Below are positions 24,587 to 32,786 of a DNA stretch of 32,848 bases, one piece after another; positions within the stretch are counted from its first letter, which is position 1, and every line of letters starts with the position of its first letter. A program made the position numbers and the translations under genes. Below the pieces are notes generated by a model. That model saw only the letters and a program-made list of their open reading frames with translations. It was not told the origin of the DNA and did not search any database. The DNA is from Actinomycetota bacterium (GTDB taxonomy: Bacteria > Actinomycetota > Acidimicrobiia > Acidimicrobiales > AC-9), in the NCBI GenBank assembly GCA_005888295.1, contig VAWP01000091.1, positions 1 through 32,848 on the forward strand. The letters run 5' to 3'.

Positions 24587-26175
24587 CCCAGGCCAACGGC
24601 CGCGCCATTTCGCTGACCCACCGCCAGATCATGGTGGTGCTCAGCGGCCTCATGCTCGGCATGCTGCTCGCCGCCCTGGACCAGACGATCGTCGCCACGG
24701 CCCTGCCGACGATCGCCGGCGACCTGGGCGGCATCGGCCACCTCTCCTGGGTCGTCACGGCGTACCTGGTGACCTCCACCGCGGCCACGCCGCTCTACGG
24801 CAAGCTCTCGGACCTCTACGGCCGCAAGCGGCTGTTCCAGGCGGCCATCCTCATCTTCCTGGCCGGCTCGGTGCTGTCTGGGATCAGTCAGAACATGCTC
24901 GAGCTGGTGGCCTTCCGCGCCGTCCAGGGAGTTGGCGCCGGGGGGCTGCTGGCGCTGGCGATGGCCATCGTCGGCGACATCGTGAGCCCCCGGGAGCGCG
25001 GTCGCTACCAGGGCTACTTCGGCGCCGTGTTCGCGCTGGCCAGCGTGGGGGGGCCGCTGCTCGGCGGCTTCTTCACCGACCACCTCTCGTGGCGCTGGAT
25101 CTTCTACATCAACCTGCCCATCGGCATCCTCGCCCTCGTCGTGACCTCGGTGGTGCTGCGTCTGCCCTTCGCCCGGCGAAAGGCGATCGTGGACTACACG
25201 GGCGCCGCGCTCCTGGTCGGAGCGGTGGTCGCCCTGCTCCTCGTCACCGTGTGGGGCGGCAACACGTACCCGTGGGGCTCACTGCCGATCATCGGCACGG
25301 CCCTCGCCGGCGTGGCCCTGCTCGTCGCCTTCGGCTGGTGGGAACAGCACCGGGCGGGCGAGCCGATCCTGCCGCTCGGCCTGTTCCGCAACCGCGTCTT
25401 CAGCGTCGCCAACGCCACGACGTTCTTCCTGGCGATGACGATCTTCGGCGCCATCATCTTCCTGCCCGAGTACATGCAGCTGGTGACCGGTGCCTCGGCC
25501 ACCGTCTCGGGGCTGCTCCTGCTGCCTCTGATGGGCGGCATGCTGGTGGCCTCGATCGTCAGCGGCCGCCTCGTCACGCGCCTCGGCCGCTACAAGATCT
25601 TCCCCGTCATCGGCGGTGCCCTGTTGGTCCTCGGCATGTGGCTGCTGTCGCACCTCGGGTTGCACACCTCGCGCGTCACCGCCGGTCTCTACATGATCCC
25701 CCTCGGCGTGGGCATGGGCATGATGATGCAGAACCTGGTGCTCGCCGTGCAGAACGCCGTCCCGATGAAGGACCTCGGCACCGGCACGTCGACCATCAAC
25801 TTCTTTCGCTCCATGGGTGGCTCCTTCGGCACCGCGATCTTCGGCGCCGTGCTCACCGCCAGCCTGAACACCTGGCTTCCGCGCCTGCTGCCGGGCGGCG
25901 TGCACACGCACGTGACGGCCAGCTTCGTGTCCTCGCCCCAGTCGGTGCGGGCCCTCGCCGCGCCGATCCGCTCGGGCGTCATTCAGAGCTTCGTGCACTC
26001 CCTGCATACCGTCTTCGTGGTGGGGGTCCCGGTCGCGGTGGCGGCCTTCCTGCTGGCGACCCTGCTGCCGGAGGTCCCCCTGCGGCGGCACACCCACATC
26101 GGCATGGAAGAGCCCGACCCGGTGCCGGTCGAGGCCGAGGAGCGCCCTCGCGTCGAGGTGGAGGCAATCGGGTAG
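24583..26175 (+). CDS. DHA2-family MFS multidrug exporter (14 TM type)
   Basis: A 530-residue major facilitator. It has the DHA2 motif [18 protein letters not shown] (32-49), motif [12 protein letters not shown] (73-83), and [38 protein letters not shown] in the motif B/C area with [26 protein letters not shown]. Many hydrophobic helices follow, consistent with 14 segments, and a short acidic cytoplasmic tail ends it. It is a proton-coupled drug or lipid exporter of the EmrB/QacA group. It starts at GTG 24583, overlapping the MarR stop, and is followed after 10 nt by the GH5 gene. Cargo unknown. Confidence 0.93.
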   Translation: MTQANGRAISLTHRQIMVVLSGLMLGMLLAALDQTIVATALPTIAGDLGGIGHLSWVVTAYLVTSTAATPLYGKLSDLYGRKRLFQAAILIFLAGSVLSGISQNMLELVAFRAVQGVGAGGLLALAMAIVGDIVSPRERGRYQGYFGAVFALASVGGPLLGGFFTDHLSWRWIFYINLPIGILALVVTSVVLRLPFARRKAIVDYTGAALLVGAVVALLLVTVWGGNTYPWGSLPIIGTALAGVALLVAFGWWEQHRAGEPILPLGLFRNRVFSVANATTFFLAMTIFGAIIFLPEYMQLVTGASATVSGLLLLPLMGGMLVASIVSGRLVTRLGRYKIFPVIGGALLVLGMWLLSHLGLHTSRVTAGLYMIPLGVGMGMMMQNLVLAVQNAVPMKDLGTGTSTINFFRSMGGSFGTAIFGAVLTASLNTWLPRLLPGGVHTHVTASFVSSPQSVRALAAPIRSGVIQSFVHSLHTVFVVGVPVAVAAFLLATLLPEVPLRRHTHIGMEEPDPVPVEAEERPRVEVEAIG

Positions 26176-26185
26176 CCTGGCCGCT

Positions 26186-27622
26186 GTGAAACGGCTGCTG
26201 GGGGCCGGAGCACTGCTGCTCGCGTTGCTGGCAATGGCGGTGCCGGCGCGTGCCGCGTCGTCGATCCAACGCCTCCACCACGACGGGCGCTGGTTGCTGG
26301 ACGCCGAGGGACGGGTCGTGCTTGTGCACGGCGTCAACGCGGTGTGGAAGCGACCGCCCTACGTGGCACCGGACGATCCCGGTGGGTTCACGGCCGCCGA
26401 CGCCGACTTCCTGGCCGCCAGCGGCTTCAACGCCGTCCGTCTCGGCGTGCTCTTCAGCGGGGTGATGCCACAGCGGGACGCGATCGACCGGTCCTACCTC
26501 GACGCCGTCGACCGCATCGTGCAGCTGCTGTCCGCCCGCCACATCTGGGTACTGATCGACTTCCACCAGGACCTGTACAACGAGCAGTTCCAGGGCGAGG
26601 GGTTCCCCGCCTGGTCGGTCGACGACAACGGCGTGCCGGACGACGCCCACTACGGCTTTCCGGGCAACTACTTCCTCAGCCAGGCGCTCGACCGCACCTA
26701 CGACAACCTGTGGGCCGACACCGATGGCACGTGGGCGCGGTACCGGGCGGCATGGAAGTCGGTCGCCTCCCGCTGGGCGGCCCAGCCCTACGTGATGGGC
26801 TACGACCTGTTCAACGAGCCCTGGCCCGGTACCGGGTGGCAGGCGTGCTTCTCGCTCGTGTCGGGATGCCCGGACTTCGATCACACCCTCCAACGGTTCG
26901 AGGACGAGGCTCGGGCCGGCATCCGCGAGGCTGACCCCGCCCGGCCTGTGTTCCTGGAGGGCAACGTCATCTCGAACTCGGGGCCGCCGAGCCACCTCGG
27001 TGACACACCGATCGACGATCCCGAGCTGGGCTTCTCATGGCACGACTACTGCGGTTCGGGGGCCGTGCTGGGGACCAGCGACGGGCCCGACTGCGCGACC
27101 GAGGAGCAGTTCGCCTTCGACAACGCCGAGGCGACAGACCGGCACCTCGGCGCCGCCTTCGTGATGAGCGAGTTCGGGGCCAGCGACGACGCCAACGACA
27201 TCGCCCGCATGACGTCACTGGCCGACAAGCACCTCGTCGGATGGGCCTACTGGGCGTACAAGTCCTGGAACGACCCGACGGGCTCCCCGGGCCACGAGAG
27301 CCTGTTCGCCAACGACGCCGATCTGTCGAGTCTGAAGCAAGCCAAGGCCGACGTGCTGATCCGGCCCTACCCGCAGGCGGTGGCAGGAACACCGCTCTCG
27401 CTGAGCTTCGACCCGATCGGCAACGTGCTGCGGTTCTCCTACGCGCCCCGGCCCGCTGGCGGCCCGACCGAGGTCTTCGTTCCCGCCCGGCACTACCCCA
27501 CCGGGTACCGCGTGAGCCTCCAGGGCGCTCACCAGGTGTCGGCACCCGGTGCCTCCCGCCTCGAGCTGGCCGCCGATCCGGGCGCGGCGCGGGTGGACGT
27601 CACGGTCTCGCCGGCGCCGTAA
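26186..27622 (+). CDS. Secreted GH5 hydrolase, endoglycoceramidase-like
   Basis: A 478-residue exported enzyme. Signal peptide 1-23 (MKRLLGAGALLLALLAMAVPARA) precedes a (beta/alpha)8 GH5 domain: VVLVHGVNAVWKRPPY, WVLIDFHQDLYNEQF (121-135), acid/base E211 in GYDLFNEPWPG, SWHDYCG (285-290), and nucleophile E329 in VMSEFGAS. A beta-sandwich closes it (about 395-478). The FHQDLYNE and FNEPWPG blocks match endoglycoceramidases (EGCase), which release the glycan from glycosphingolipids; Rhodococcus is the classic source. Start GTG 26186 lies 10 nt after the MFS stop, so it belongs to the MarR operon. Whether it cuts host glycolipids or a bacterial glycolipid is unknown. Confidence 0.87.
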   Translation: MKRLLGAGALLLALLAMAVPARAASSIQRLHHDGRWLLDAEGRVVLVHGVNAVWKRPPYVAPDDPGGFTAADADFLAASGFNAVRLGVLFSGVMPQRDAIDRSYLDAVDRIVQLLSARHIWVLIDFHQDLYNEQFQGEGFPAWSVDDNGVPDDAHYGFPGNYFLSQALDRTYDNLWADTDGTWARYRAAWKSVASRWAAQPYVMGYDLFNEPWPGTGWQACFSLVSGCPDFDHTLQRFEDEARAGIREADPARPVFLEGNVISNSGPPSHLGDTPIDDPELGFSWHDYCGSGAVLGTSDGPDCATEEQFAFDNAEATDRHLGAAFVMSEFGASDDANDIARMTSLADKHLVGWAYWAYKSWNDPTGSPGHESLFANDADLSSLKQAKADVLIRPYPQAVAGTPLSLSFDPIGNVLRFSYAPRPAGGPTEVFVPARHYPTGYRVSLQGAHQVSAPGASRLELAADPGAARVDVTVSPAP

Positions 27623-27623
27623 C

Positions 27624-27630
27624 AGGAGGG
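27624..27630 (+). promoter_or_regulatory. Orphan strong Shine-Dalgarno sequence
   Basis: AGGAGGG lies 2 nt after the GH5 stop, but the next in-frame ATG/GTG (27678) is 47 nt away. The codon at usable distance in the right frame is ATT 27645. It suggests that the original start of the downstream flavoprotein gene was lost, or that a rare ATT start is used. Confidence 0.45.
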
Positions 27631-27677
27631 TCCCGGACCGGACCATTCTGCTCCGCCACCGCACAATCCCCCATCCC

Positions 27678-29330
27678 ATGGATTGCAGTAGAAGTAGCGT
27701 CGCCACCTCGGCGAGAATCGCCATCGCCAGAGACCTCCGCCAGCACTACTCCGAGGACTACCGCATCCGACGGGCGCAGTCGGGACAGGAGGCGCTCGAC
27801 ACGCTCTCCGAGCTCAAGCTCCGGGGGGACCGGGTGGGTCTCCTGTTGGCGGACCACCGGATGCCGCAGATGAACGGGGTGGAGTTCCTGGAGCGGGCCC
27901 GAGAGGTGTACCCGGAGGCCAGGCGGGTGCTGCTCACCGCCTACGCCGACACCGAGGCGGCCATCGGCGCCATCAACCGGGCCGACGTCCACTACTACCT
28001 CCTGAAGCCCTGGGACCCCCCGGAGGAGCGGCTCTACCCCGTCATCGACGATCTGCTGGAGGACTGGCTGGCCGAGGACCGGCCCCCGTTCGAGGGCGTG
28101 AAGGTCGTCGGGCACCGATGGTCGGCGCGCTCGCACGACGTGAAGGACTTCCTCGCCCGCAACCAGGTCCCGTTCCGGTGGAAGGAGCTCGACCGGGATG
28201 CCGAGGCAGGCCGCCTGCTGGCGGCGAAGGGCATGAGCCCTGACGACCTTCCCCTGGTCATCACACCAGGAGGAGAACCGATGCGCTCGCCGTCGACGGC
28301 CGACCTGGCGGTAGCACTGGGGCTGTCGAGGACGCCCAACCTCCCGTTCTACGACCTCATCGTGGTGGGTGGCGGCCCCGCGGGCCTCGGAGCCGCCGTG
28401 TACGGCGGCTCCGAGGGGCTGAAGACGGTGCTCGTCGAGCGGGAGGCGGTGGGAGGCCAGGCCGGTCAGAGCTCCAGGATCGAGAACTACCTGGGCTTTC
28501 CGTCGGGGGTCTCGGGCGGCGAGCTCGCTCGCCGGGCAGCCACCCAGGCACAGCGGTTCGGCGTCGAGACCCTGCTCGTGTCCGAGGTGGACGCCCTCGA
28601 GATCTGTGGCTCGGCCAGGGTGGTGAGGATGCGGGAGGGCACCGAGCTGGCCGCCCACGCCGTCCTGCTCACCACGGGCGTCGCCTATCGCCGGATCGGC
28701 ATTCCCGAGGTCGAACAGTTCACCGGCCGGGGCGTCTACTACGGGGCGGCCATGACCGAGGCCATGAACTGCCAGGGTGAGGACGTGTACATCGTCGGCG
28801 GGGCGAACTCCGCCGGCCAGGCCGCCGTGTACTTCGCGCGCACGGCCCGCAGCGTGACGCTGCTCTGCCGAGGCGCGTCGATCGACCAGTCGATGTCGCA
28901 CTACCTCGTCGAGCAGATCAAGGAGCGGCCGAACATCTCGGTTCGCCAGCAGACCGAGATCGTGTGGGCCGACGGCGACGACCACCTTGAGCAGCTGCGG
29001 CTGATCGACCGGGCCACGGGTACCGAGGAGAAGGTCGATACCTCGTGGCTGTTCGTGCTCATCGGCGCCGCTCCCGGCACCGAATGGCTGGGCGACACCG
29101 TCCGGCGCGACGAGCGGGGCTTCATCCTCGCTGGGCCGGACCTGTCGGTCGACGGCAAACCCCCGCCGGGCTGGCCGCTCGAGCGTCATCCGTACTTCCT
29201 CGAGACGAGCGTTCCAGGGGTGTTCGTGGCCGGCGACGTGCGCAGCCAGTCGGTCAAACGGGTGGCCTCGGCGGTCGGCGAGGGCGCCATGGCCGTCAGC
29301 CTCATCCACCGCTACCTGGAGCTGCTGTGA
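27678..29330 (+). CDS. Receiver domain fused to glutaredoxin-like and thioredoxin-reductase-like domains
   Basis: About 550 residues. Part 1 (1-130) is a CheY-like receiver with phospho-acceptor D59 (LLLADHRMP), T87 and K110 (LLKPW), but its first strand and acidic pair are missing. Part 2 (139-215) is a glutaredoxin-like fold in which the CxxC place reads WSARS. Part 3 (224-550) is a pyridine-nucleotide disulfide oxidoreductase: FAD motif GGGPAG (231-236), GGQAGQSSRIENYLGFP, NAD(P)H motif GGANSAG (374-380), and late FAD motif VFVAGDVRSQSVKRVASAVGEGA. The thioredoxin reductase CxxC position reads AAMTEAMNC, so no redox dithiol is seen. It probably moves electrons from NAD(P)H to FAD, but the acceptor is unknown. 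The stop overlaps the start of the sensor kinase (GTGA). Confidence 0.85.
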   Translation: MDCSRSSVATSARIAIARDLRQHYSEDYRIRRAQSGQEALDTLSELKLRGDRVGLLLADHRMPQMNGVEFLERAREVYPEARRVLLTAYADTEAAIGAINRADVHYYLLKPWDPPEERLYPVIDDLLEDWLAEDRPPFEGVKVVGHRWSARSHDVKDFLARNQVPFRWKELDRDAEAGRLLAAKGMSPDDLPLVITPGGEPMRSPSTADLAVALGLSRTPNLPFYDLIVVGGGPAGLGAAVYGGSEGLKTVLVEREAVGGQAGQSSRIENYLGFPSGVSGGELARRAATQAQRFGVETLLVSEVDALEICGSARVVRMREGTELAAHAVLLTTGVAYRRIGIPEVEQFTGRGVYYGAAMTEAMNCQGEDVYIVGGANSAGQAAVYFARTARSVTLLCRGASIDQSMSHYLVEQIKERPNISVRQQTEIVWADGDDHLEQLRLIDRATGTEEKVDTSWLFVLIGAAPGTEWLGDTVRRDERGFILAGPDLSVDGKPPPGWPLERHPYFLETSVPGVFVAGDVRSQSVKRVASAVGEGAMAVSLIHRYLELL

Positions 29331-30757
29331 CCATCGTCGAGGAGCTGCGGGGCTGCTTCCTGTTCGAGAAGCTGTCCGACGATCAGCTGTCCTGGCTCGC
29401 CGACCACGGCGAGATCGTGACGTTCGACGAGGGCGAAGAGGTCTTCCACGAGGGTGAGCCGGCCGAAGGGTTCTTCGTGCTCCTCGGCGGTGAGATCCAG
29501 ATGCTCAAGCGGGTCACGGGCGAGGACGTGGTGATGAACACCACCGACCACCACGGCTCGTATGCCGGAGCCGTTCGGGCCTTCGTGCAAAGCGCCGACG
29601 AGAAGGTCTACGTCAACACCCTCCGGACGCTGACGCCCGTCCGGTTCTTCCGGCTACGGGCGGAAGACTTCGCCTACGTCCTGAAGACGTGGTTTCCGAT
29701 GGCCGTCCACCTCCTGGACGGGATGTTCCTCGGGCTGACCAACGTCGAGAACATCATCGGTCAGCGCGAGAAGCTCGTCGCCCTAGGGTCGCTGTCGGCC
29801 GGCCTGGCCCACGAGCTGAACAACCCCGCAGCCGCCGAGGTGCGTGCGGCGCAGGCGCTGCGCGACCGAATCACCGAGGCCCGCCGGGCCATGGTCGGCT
29901 TCGCCGCCCGGGTGGATGGGTCGACGTTCGCCGAGATCGTGGCGCTCCAGGGCTCGGCCGCCGAACACGCCCGGGCGACGAAGCAGCTGTCGGCCCTCGA
30001 GAGCGGCGACCGGGAGGACGCGCTCGGACAGCGGCTCGAGGATGCGGGCGTGGCCCGGGCGTGGGAGCTGGCTCCCACGCTCGTGGCCGCTGGCGTCGAC
30101 GAGGACTGGGTCGAGCGCGTGATATCCCTGGCCGGTGCCCAGCTCGAGCCGGTGCTCACGTGGATGGTGGCGGCGCTCGACACCGACAACCTCGTCGAGG
30201 AGCTCTCGTCGGCTGCCAACCGCATCACGACCCTGGTCGGCGCCATGAAGACCTACAGCCGGGTCGACCCGTCGGCGATGGAGACCATCGACGTCCACGA
30301 CGGGATCGAGAGCACGCTGGTGATCCTCCAACATCGACTGAAGGGAGGCATGGAGATCGTCCGCGAGTACGACCCCGACGTGCCCAAGGTGCCCGCCTAC
30401 CCCGGCGAGCTCAACCAGGTGTGGATCAACCTCATCGACAACGCCGTCGACGCCACCGGCGGCAAGGGGACGCTCACCATCCGCACCGCTCGCCAGGCCG
30501 ACTCGGTTCTCGTCGAGGTCGCCGACGACGGGCCTGGCATTCCTACTGAGCTCCAGCGCCGCGTGTTCGAGCCCTTTGTCACGACCAAGGACGTGGGCAA
30601 GGGCACCGGACTGGGGCTGGACATCAGCTATCGCATCGTCGTCAAGCGCCATCACGGCGACCTGCGCGTCACCTCGTCGCCTGGCGACACGCGATTTCAG
30701 GTCCGCCTGCCGGTGCGACAGCCCCAGGCCGACGGCAGGAAGTACGGCAAGCAGTAG
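29327..30757 (+). CDS. Sensor histidine kinase with N-terminal cyclic-nucleotide-binding-like domain
   Basis: A 476-residue cytosolic kinase with no TM helix. Residues 8-130 form a CAP_ED (cNMP-binding) fold (LFEKLSDDQLSWLADHGEIVTFDEGEEVFHEGEPAEGFFVLLGGEIQML), but the usual phosphate-binding GExxxR[ST]A cassette is not evident. The phospho-acceptor is H162 (SAGLAHELNNPAAA). About 130 residues then separate it from the second half of the dimerisation helices (LSSAANRITTLVGAMKTYSRVD, 293-314). The ATPase has N-box NQVWINLIDNAVDA (363-376), DDGPGIP (400-406) and GKGTGLGL (424-431). GTG 29327 overlaps the flavoprotein stop; the receiver of that protein is its likely partner (inference). Confidence 0.92.
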   Translation: MTIVEELRGCFLFEKLSDDQLSWLADHGEIVTFDEGEEVFHEGEPAEGFFVLLGGEIQMLKRVTGEDVVMNTTDHHGSYAGAVRAFVQSADEKVYVNTLRTLTPVRFFRLRAEDFAYVLKTWFPMAVHLLDGMFLGLTNVENIIGQREKLVALGSLSAGLAHELNNPAAAEVRAAQALRDRITEARRAMVGFAARVDGSTFAEIVALQGSAAEHARATKQLSALESGDREDALGQRLEDAGVARAWELAPTLVAAGVDEDWVERVISLAGAQLEPVLTWMVAALDTDNLVEELSSAANRITTLVGAMKTYSRVDPSAMETIDVHDGIESTLVILQHRLKGGMEIVREYDPDVPKVPAYPGELNQVWINLIDNAVDATGGKGTLTIRTARQADSVLVEVADDGPGIPTELQRRVFEPFVTTKDVGKGTGLGLDISYRIVVKRHHGDLRVTSSPGDTRFQVRLPVRQPQADGRKYGKQ

Positions 30758-30768
30758 CGTCGGGCGGC

Positions 30769-30882
30769 ATGCACCACTTGGACCTTCTTCGACATCGCGA
30801 CGTCTGGATGGAGATGCGGAACCTCCTCGACCTATCTCATCGCCAGTCGTCGGGTGTCCCGGACCTGACCCCCCTGTCCTGA
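30769..30882 (+). CDS. Possible 37-residue leader ORF
   Basis: ATG 30769 to TGA 30882 encodes MHHLDLLRHRDVWMEMRNLL... and ends 2 nt before the serine hydrolase ATG. No clear ribosome site precedes it and no homologous family comes to mind. It may be a short leader peptide or chance; it is listed because it fills the only gap between the kinase and hydrolase genes. Confidence 0.2.
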   Translation: MHHLDLLRHRDVWMEMRNLLDLSHRQSSGVPDLTPLS

Positions 30883-30884
30883 GC

Positions 30885-32063
30885 ATGGGCCCTCTCGATG
30901 GACGAGCGCCCGTCCGAGGGTTCGTCGCGCCCGGATTCGAACGGGTTCGTGAGGCCTTTGCGGACAACCTCGAGTCGGGACGAGACGTCGGAGCTGCGTT
31001 CGCCGCATATCACCACGGCCGAAAGGTGGTCGACATCTGGGGCGGCACCGCAGATACGACGACGGGCCGGCCTTGGCAAGAGGACTCGATCGTCCTGGTG
31101 TTCTCCACCACCAAGGGAGCCACGGCCCTGTGCGCCAACCTGCTCGCCGAGCGGGGCGCGCTCGACATGGACGCCCCCGTCGCCCGCTATTGGCCGGAGT
31201 TCGCCCAGGGCGGGAAGGCCGAGATCCCCGTCAAGTTCCTCCTGTCCCACCAGGCCGGGCTGGCATGGATCGATGGCGAGATGAGCCTCGAGGAAGCCTT
31301 GTCCTGGGAGCCCGTCGTCTCCGCGCTGGCCCGACAGACGCCTCACTGGGAGCCGGGCCAGCAGCACGGCTACCACGCCACGACCTACGGCTGGCTGGTC
31401 GGTGAGGTGATCAGGCGGGTCACAGGTCTCAGTGTGGGGACCTTCTTCCGCACCGAGATCGCCGAACCCCTCGATCTCGACTTCTGGATCGGCCTACCGG
31501 AGGCGTGCGAGCCACGGGTCGTCCCCGTGATCCCCTTCGAGCTTCCCGGTGGTAGCGACCTCAGGGAGATGATGGACGCCTTCATGGGCTCCGGCACCAG
31601 CCTGGGCAAGGCCCTGTCCGCGCCCGGCGGCGCCCTCGCCGAGCAGGTGTGGAACCTGCGCGCCGTGCGAGCGGCCGAGATCCCGGCCGCGAACGGCGTG
31701 ACCGACGCCCGCTCGCTGGCGCGCATGTACGCGAGCATGATCGGCGAGACCGACGGAGCCCGTCTCCTCGGGCCGGATCAGCTGCAGCGAGCCACCACGC
31801 AGCTCACCCGAGGACCGAACGCCGTGCTGTTCGACCTCGACATCCAGTTCGGGCTCGGCTTCATGGTCCGATCCGATCTCATCGTGCTGGGCGGTGCGAG
31901 GAGCTTCGGCCACTTCGGTGCCGGCGGCTCGGTCGGATGGGCCGATCCGGACGCCGGGCTCGCCGTCGGGTATGTGATGAACCGGATGGACCTCGGGCTG
32001 GCCGGAGACATCCGAAGCACGAGCCTGTTCAACGCCGCCCACGAGGCGGCGGCAAGCACGTAG
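30885..32063 (+). CDS. Serine hydrolase, beta-lactamase/EstB family
   Basis: A 392-residue class C beta-lactamase-fold enzyme: S74-x-x-K77 (VFSTTKGAT), Y163 in YHATTYGWLVGEVIRR, LLSHQAGLAW (119-128), and HFGAGGSVGWADPDAGLAVGYVMNRM near the end (the HxGxGG motif in place of KTG). This pattern marks EstB-like esterases/acyl-transferring serine hydrolases rather than true antibiotic-hydrolysing beta-lactamases. No signal peptide is present, so it is probably cytosolic. ATG 30885 is chosen as the start because the family's FVAPGFERVREAF begins soon after; the frame opens far upstream in the kinase gene but only as a shadow. The natural ester is unknown. Confidence 0.92.
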   Translation: MGPLDGRAPVRGFVAPGFERVREAFADNLESGRDVGAAFAAYHHGRKVVDIWGGTADTTTGRPWQEDSIVLVFSTTKGATALCANLLAERGALDMDAPVARYWPEFAQGGKAEIPVKFLLSHQAGLAWIDGEMSLEEALSWEPVVSALARQTPHWEPGQQHGYHATTYGWLVGEVIRRVTGLSVGTFFRTEIAEPLDLDFWIGLPEACEPRVVPVIPFELPGGSDLREMMDAFMGSGTSLGKALSAPGGALAEQVWNLRAVRAAEIPAANGVTDARSLARMYASMIGETDGARLLGPDQLQRATTQLTRGPNAVLFDLDIQFGLGFMVRSDLIVLGGARSFGHFGAGGSVGWADPDAGLAVGYVMNRMDLGLAGDIRSTSLFNAAHEAAAST

Positions 32064-32081
32064 CGCTCGCGGCCTGCGGCG

Positions 32082-32543
32082 CTACGGCCGCCGGCGCGGC
32101 GCCGGGCTCGCCGCCGGCCAGGGGACGGCCAGCACACGAGCGGTGATGGCGGCAGCCCTGACCTCGACGACGTCACCACTGTCCTGCCAGACCTCGAGGG
32201 CGAGGCTGGCAGTGCGCTCCGGACCGAACAGCGTGTTCCCCCGCAGGAGTTGCTTCCCTTCGCTGATGTCGGCGAGAACGGCGGCGCTGACCGCTTCGCT
32301 GTGGAGTGGCTGCTCGCCCGGGATCGCCGTGTGACTGAAACGCGTGCCCTGACGATTCTCCGGATCCCAGTCCACCTCCAGCAGGATCTCGTACCATCCC
32401 TCTGATCGGAAGACGACGAGGTCGCCGACGTAGTCGACGTCCTCGGTTCGCGGTTCCGGTCGCGACAGCGGCACGGGCGTCAACCGGCCGCTCGGGATCT
32501 CGACACCCTTCGTCGTGCGGAAGGTGAACTCGTGCGCTGGCAC
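32082..32543 (-). CDS. Hypothetical protein next to ferredoxin
   Basis: A 153-residue protein with alternating hydrophobic strands (EFTFRTTKGVEIP, VDYVGDLVVFRSEGWYEILLEVDWD, RTASLALEVWQDSGDVVEVRAAAITARVLAVPW), suggesting a beta-sandwich; no signal peptide, no metal motif. It starts at GTG 32543, 51 nt after the ferredoxin stop on the same strand, so they may be co-transcribed. I do not recognise a characterised family. It converges on the serine hydrolase, with 18 bp between stops. Confidence 0.65.
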   Translation of the reverse strand: MPAHEFTFRTTKGVEIPSGRLTPVPLSRPEPRTEDVDYVGDLVVFRSEGWYEILLEVDWDPENRQGTRFSHTAIPGEQPLHSEAVSAAVLADISEGKQLLRGNTLFGPERTASLALEVWQDSGDVVEVRAAAITARVLAVPWPAASPAPRRRP

Positions 32544-32594
32544 GTGGCGCTGCTTCGCTCCTCTGTCTGGCGATGGGCAAGACCCGGGCCCAGA

Positions 32595-32786
32595 TCAGCC
32601 TTCGATCGTGATGGCTTGGACAGGACAGACGCGAGCGGCCTCCTCGGCTTCTGTCCGCATGTCCTCCGATGGATGCTCGTTGAGGACCTCGACGGGACCC
32701 TCGTCGGGCACATCGAAGATCTCGGGCGCCACGCCCATGCACAGGGCGTTGCTCTCGCACACCTGCTTGTCGACCACTACCCTCAC
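32595..32786 (-). CDS. Ferredoxin, [3Fe-4S] type (P450-associated kind)
   Basis: A 63-residue ferredoxin. Cysteines C10 and C16 (VCESNALCMGVAPEIFDV) and C54-P (ARVCPVQAI) match the family in which the fourth cysteine is replaced (N13 here), giving a [3Fe-4S] cluster. Such ferredoxins pass single electrons to cytochromes P450 or similar oxygenases. The start GTG 32786 has GGGAGG upstream. Any partner P450 would lie beyond the right edge: a short minus-strand frame ends at TGA 32803-32805 (LVAHAPWMPTH), too little to identify. Confidence 0.9.
   Translation of the reverse strand: MRVVVDKQVCESNALCMGVAPEIFDVPDEGPVEVLNEHPSEDMRTEAEEAARVCPVQAITIEG

Noticed and set aside
24501-26189. 562-codon plus-strand frame overlapping the exporter
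   Set aside because: Out-of-frame shadow of the MFS gene; arginine/histidine-rich with no membrane helices.
27600-29309. 569-codon minus-strand open frame
   Set aside because: Exact antisense of the receiver-flavoprotein gene, which has clear FAD and NAD motifs.
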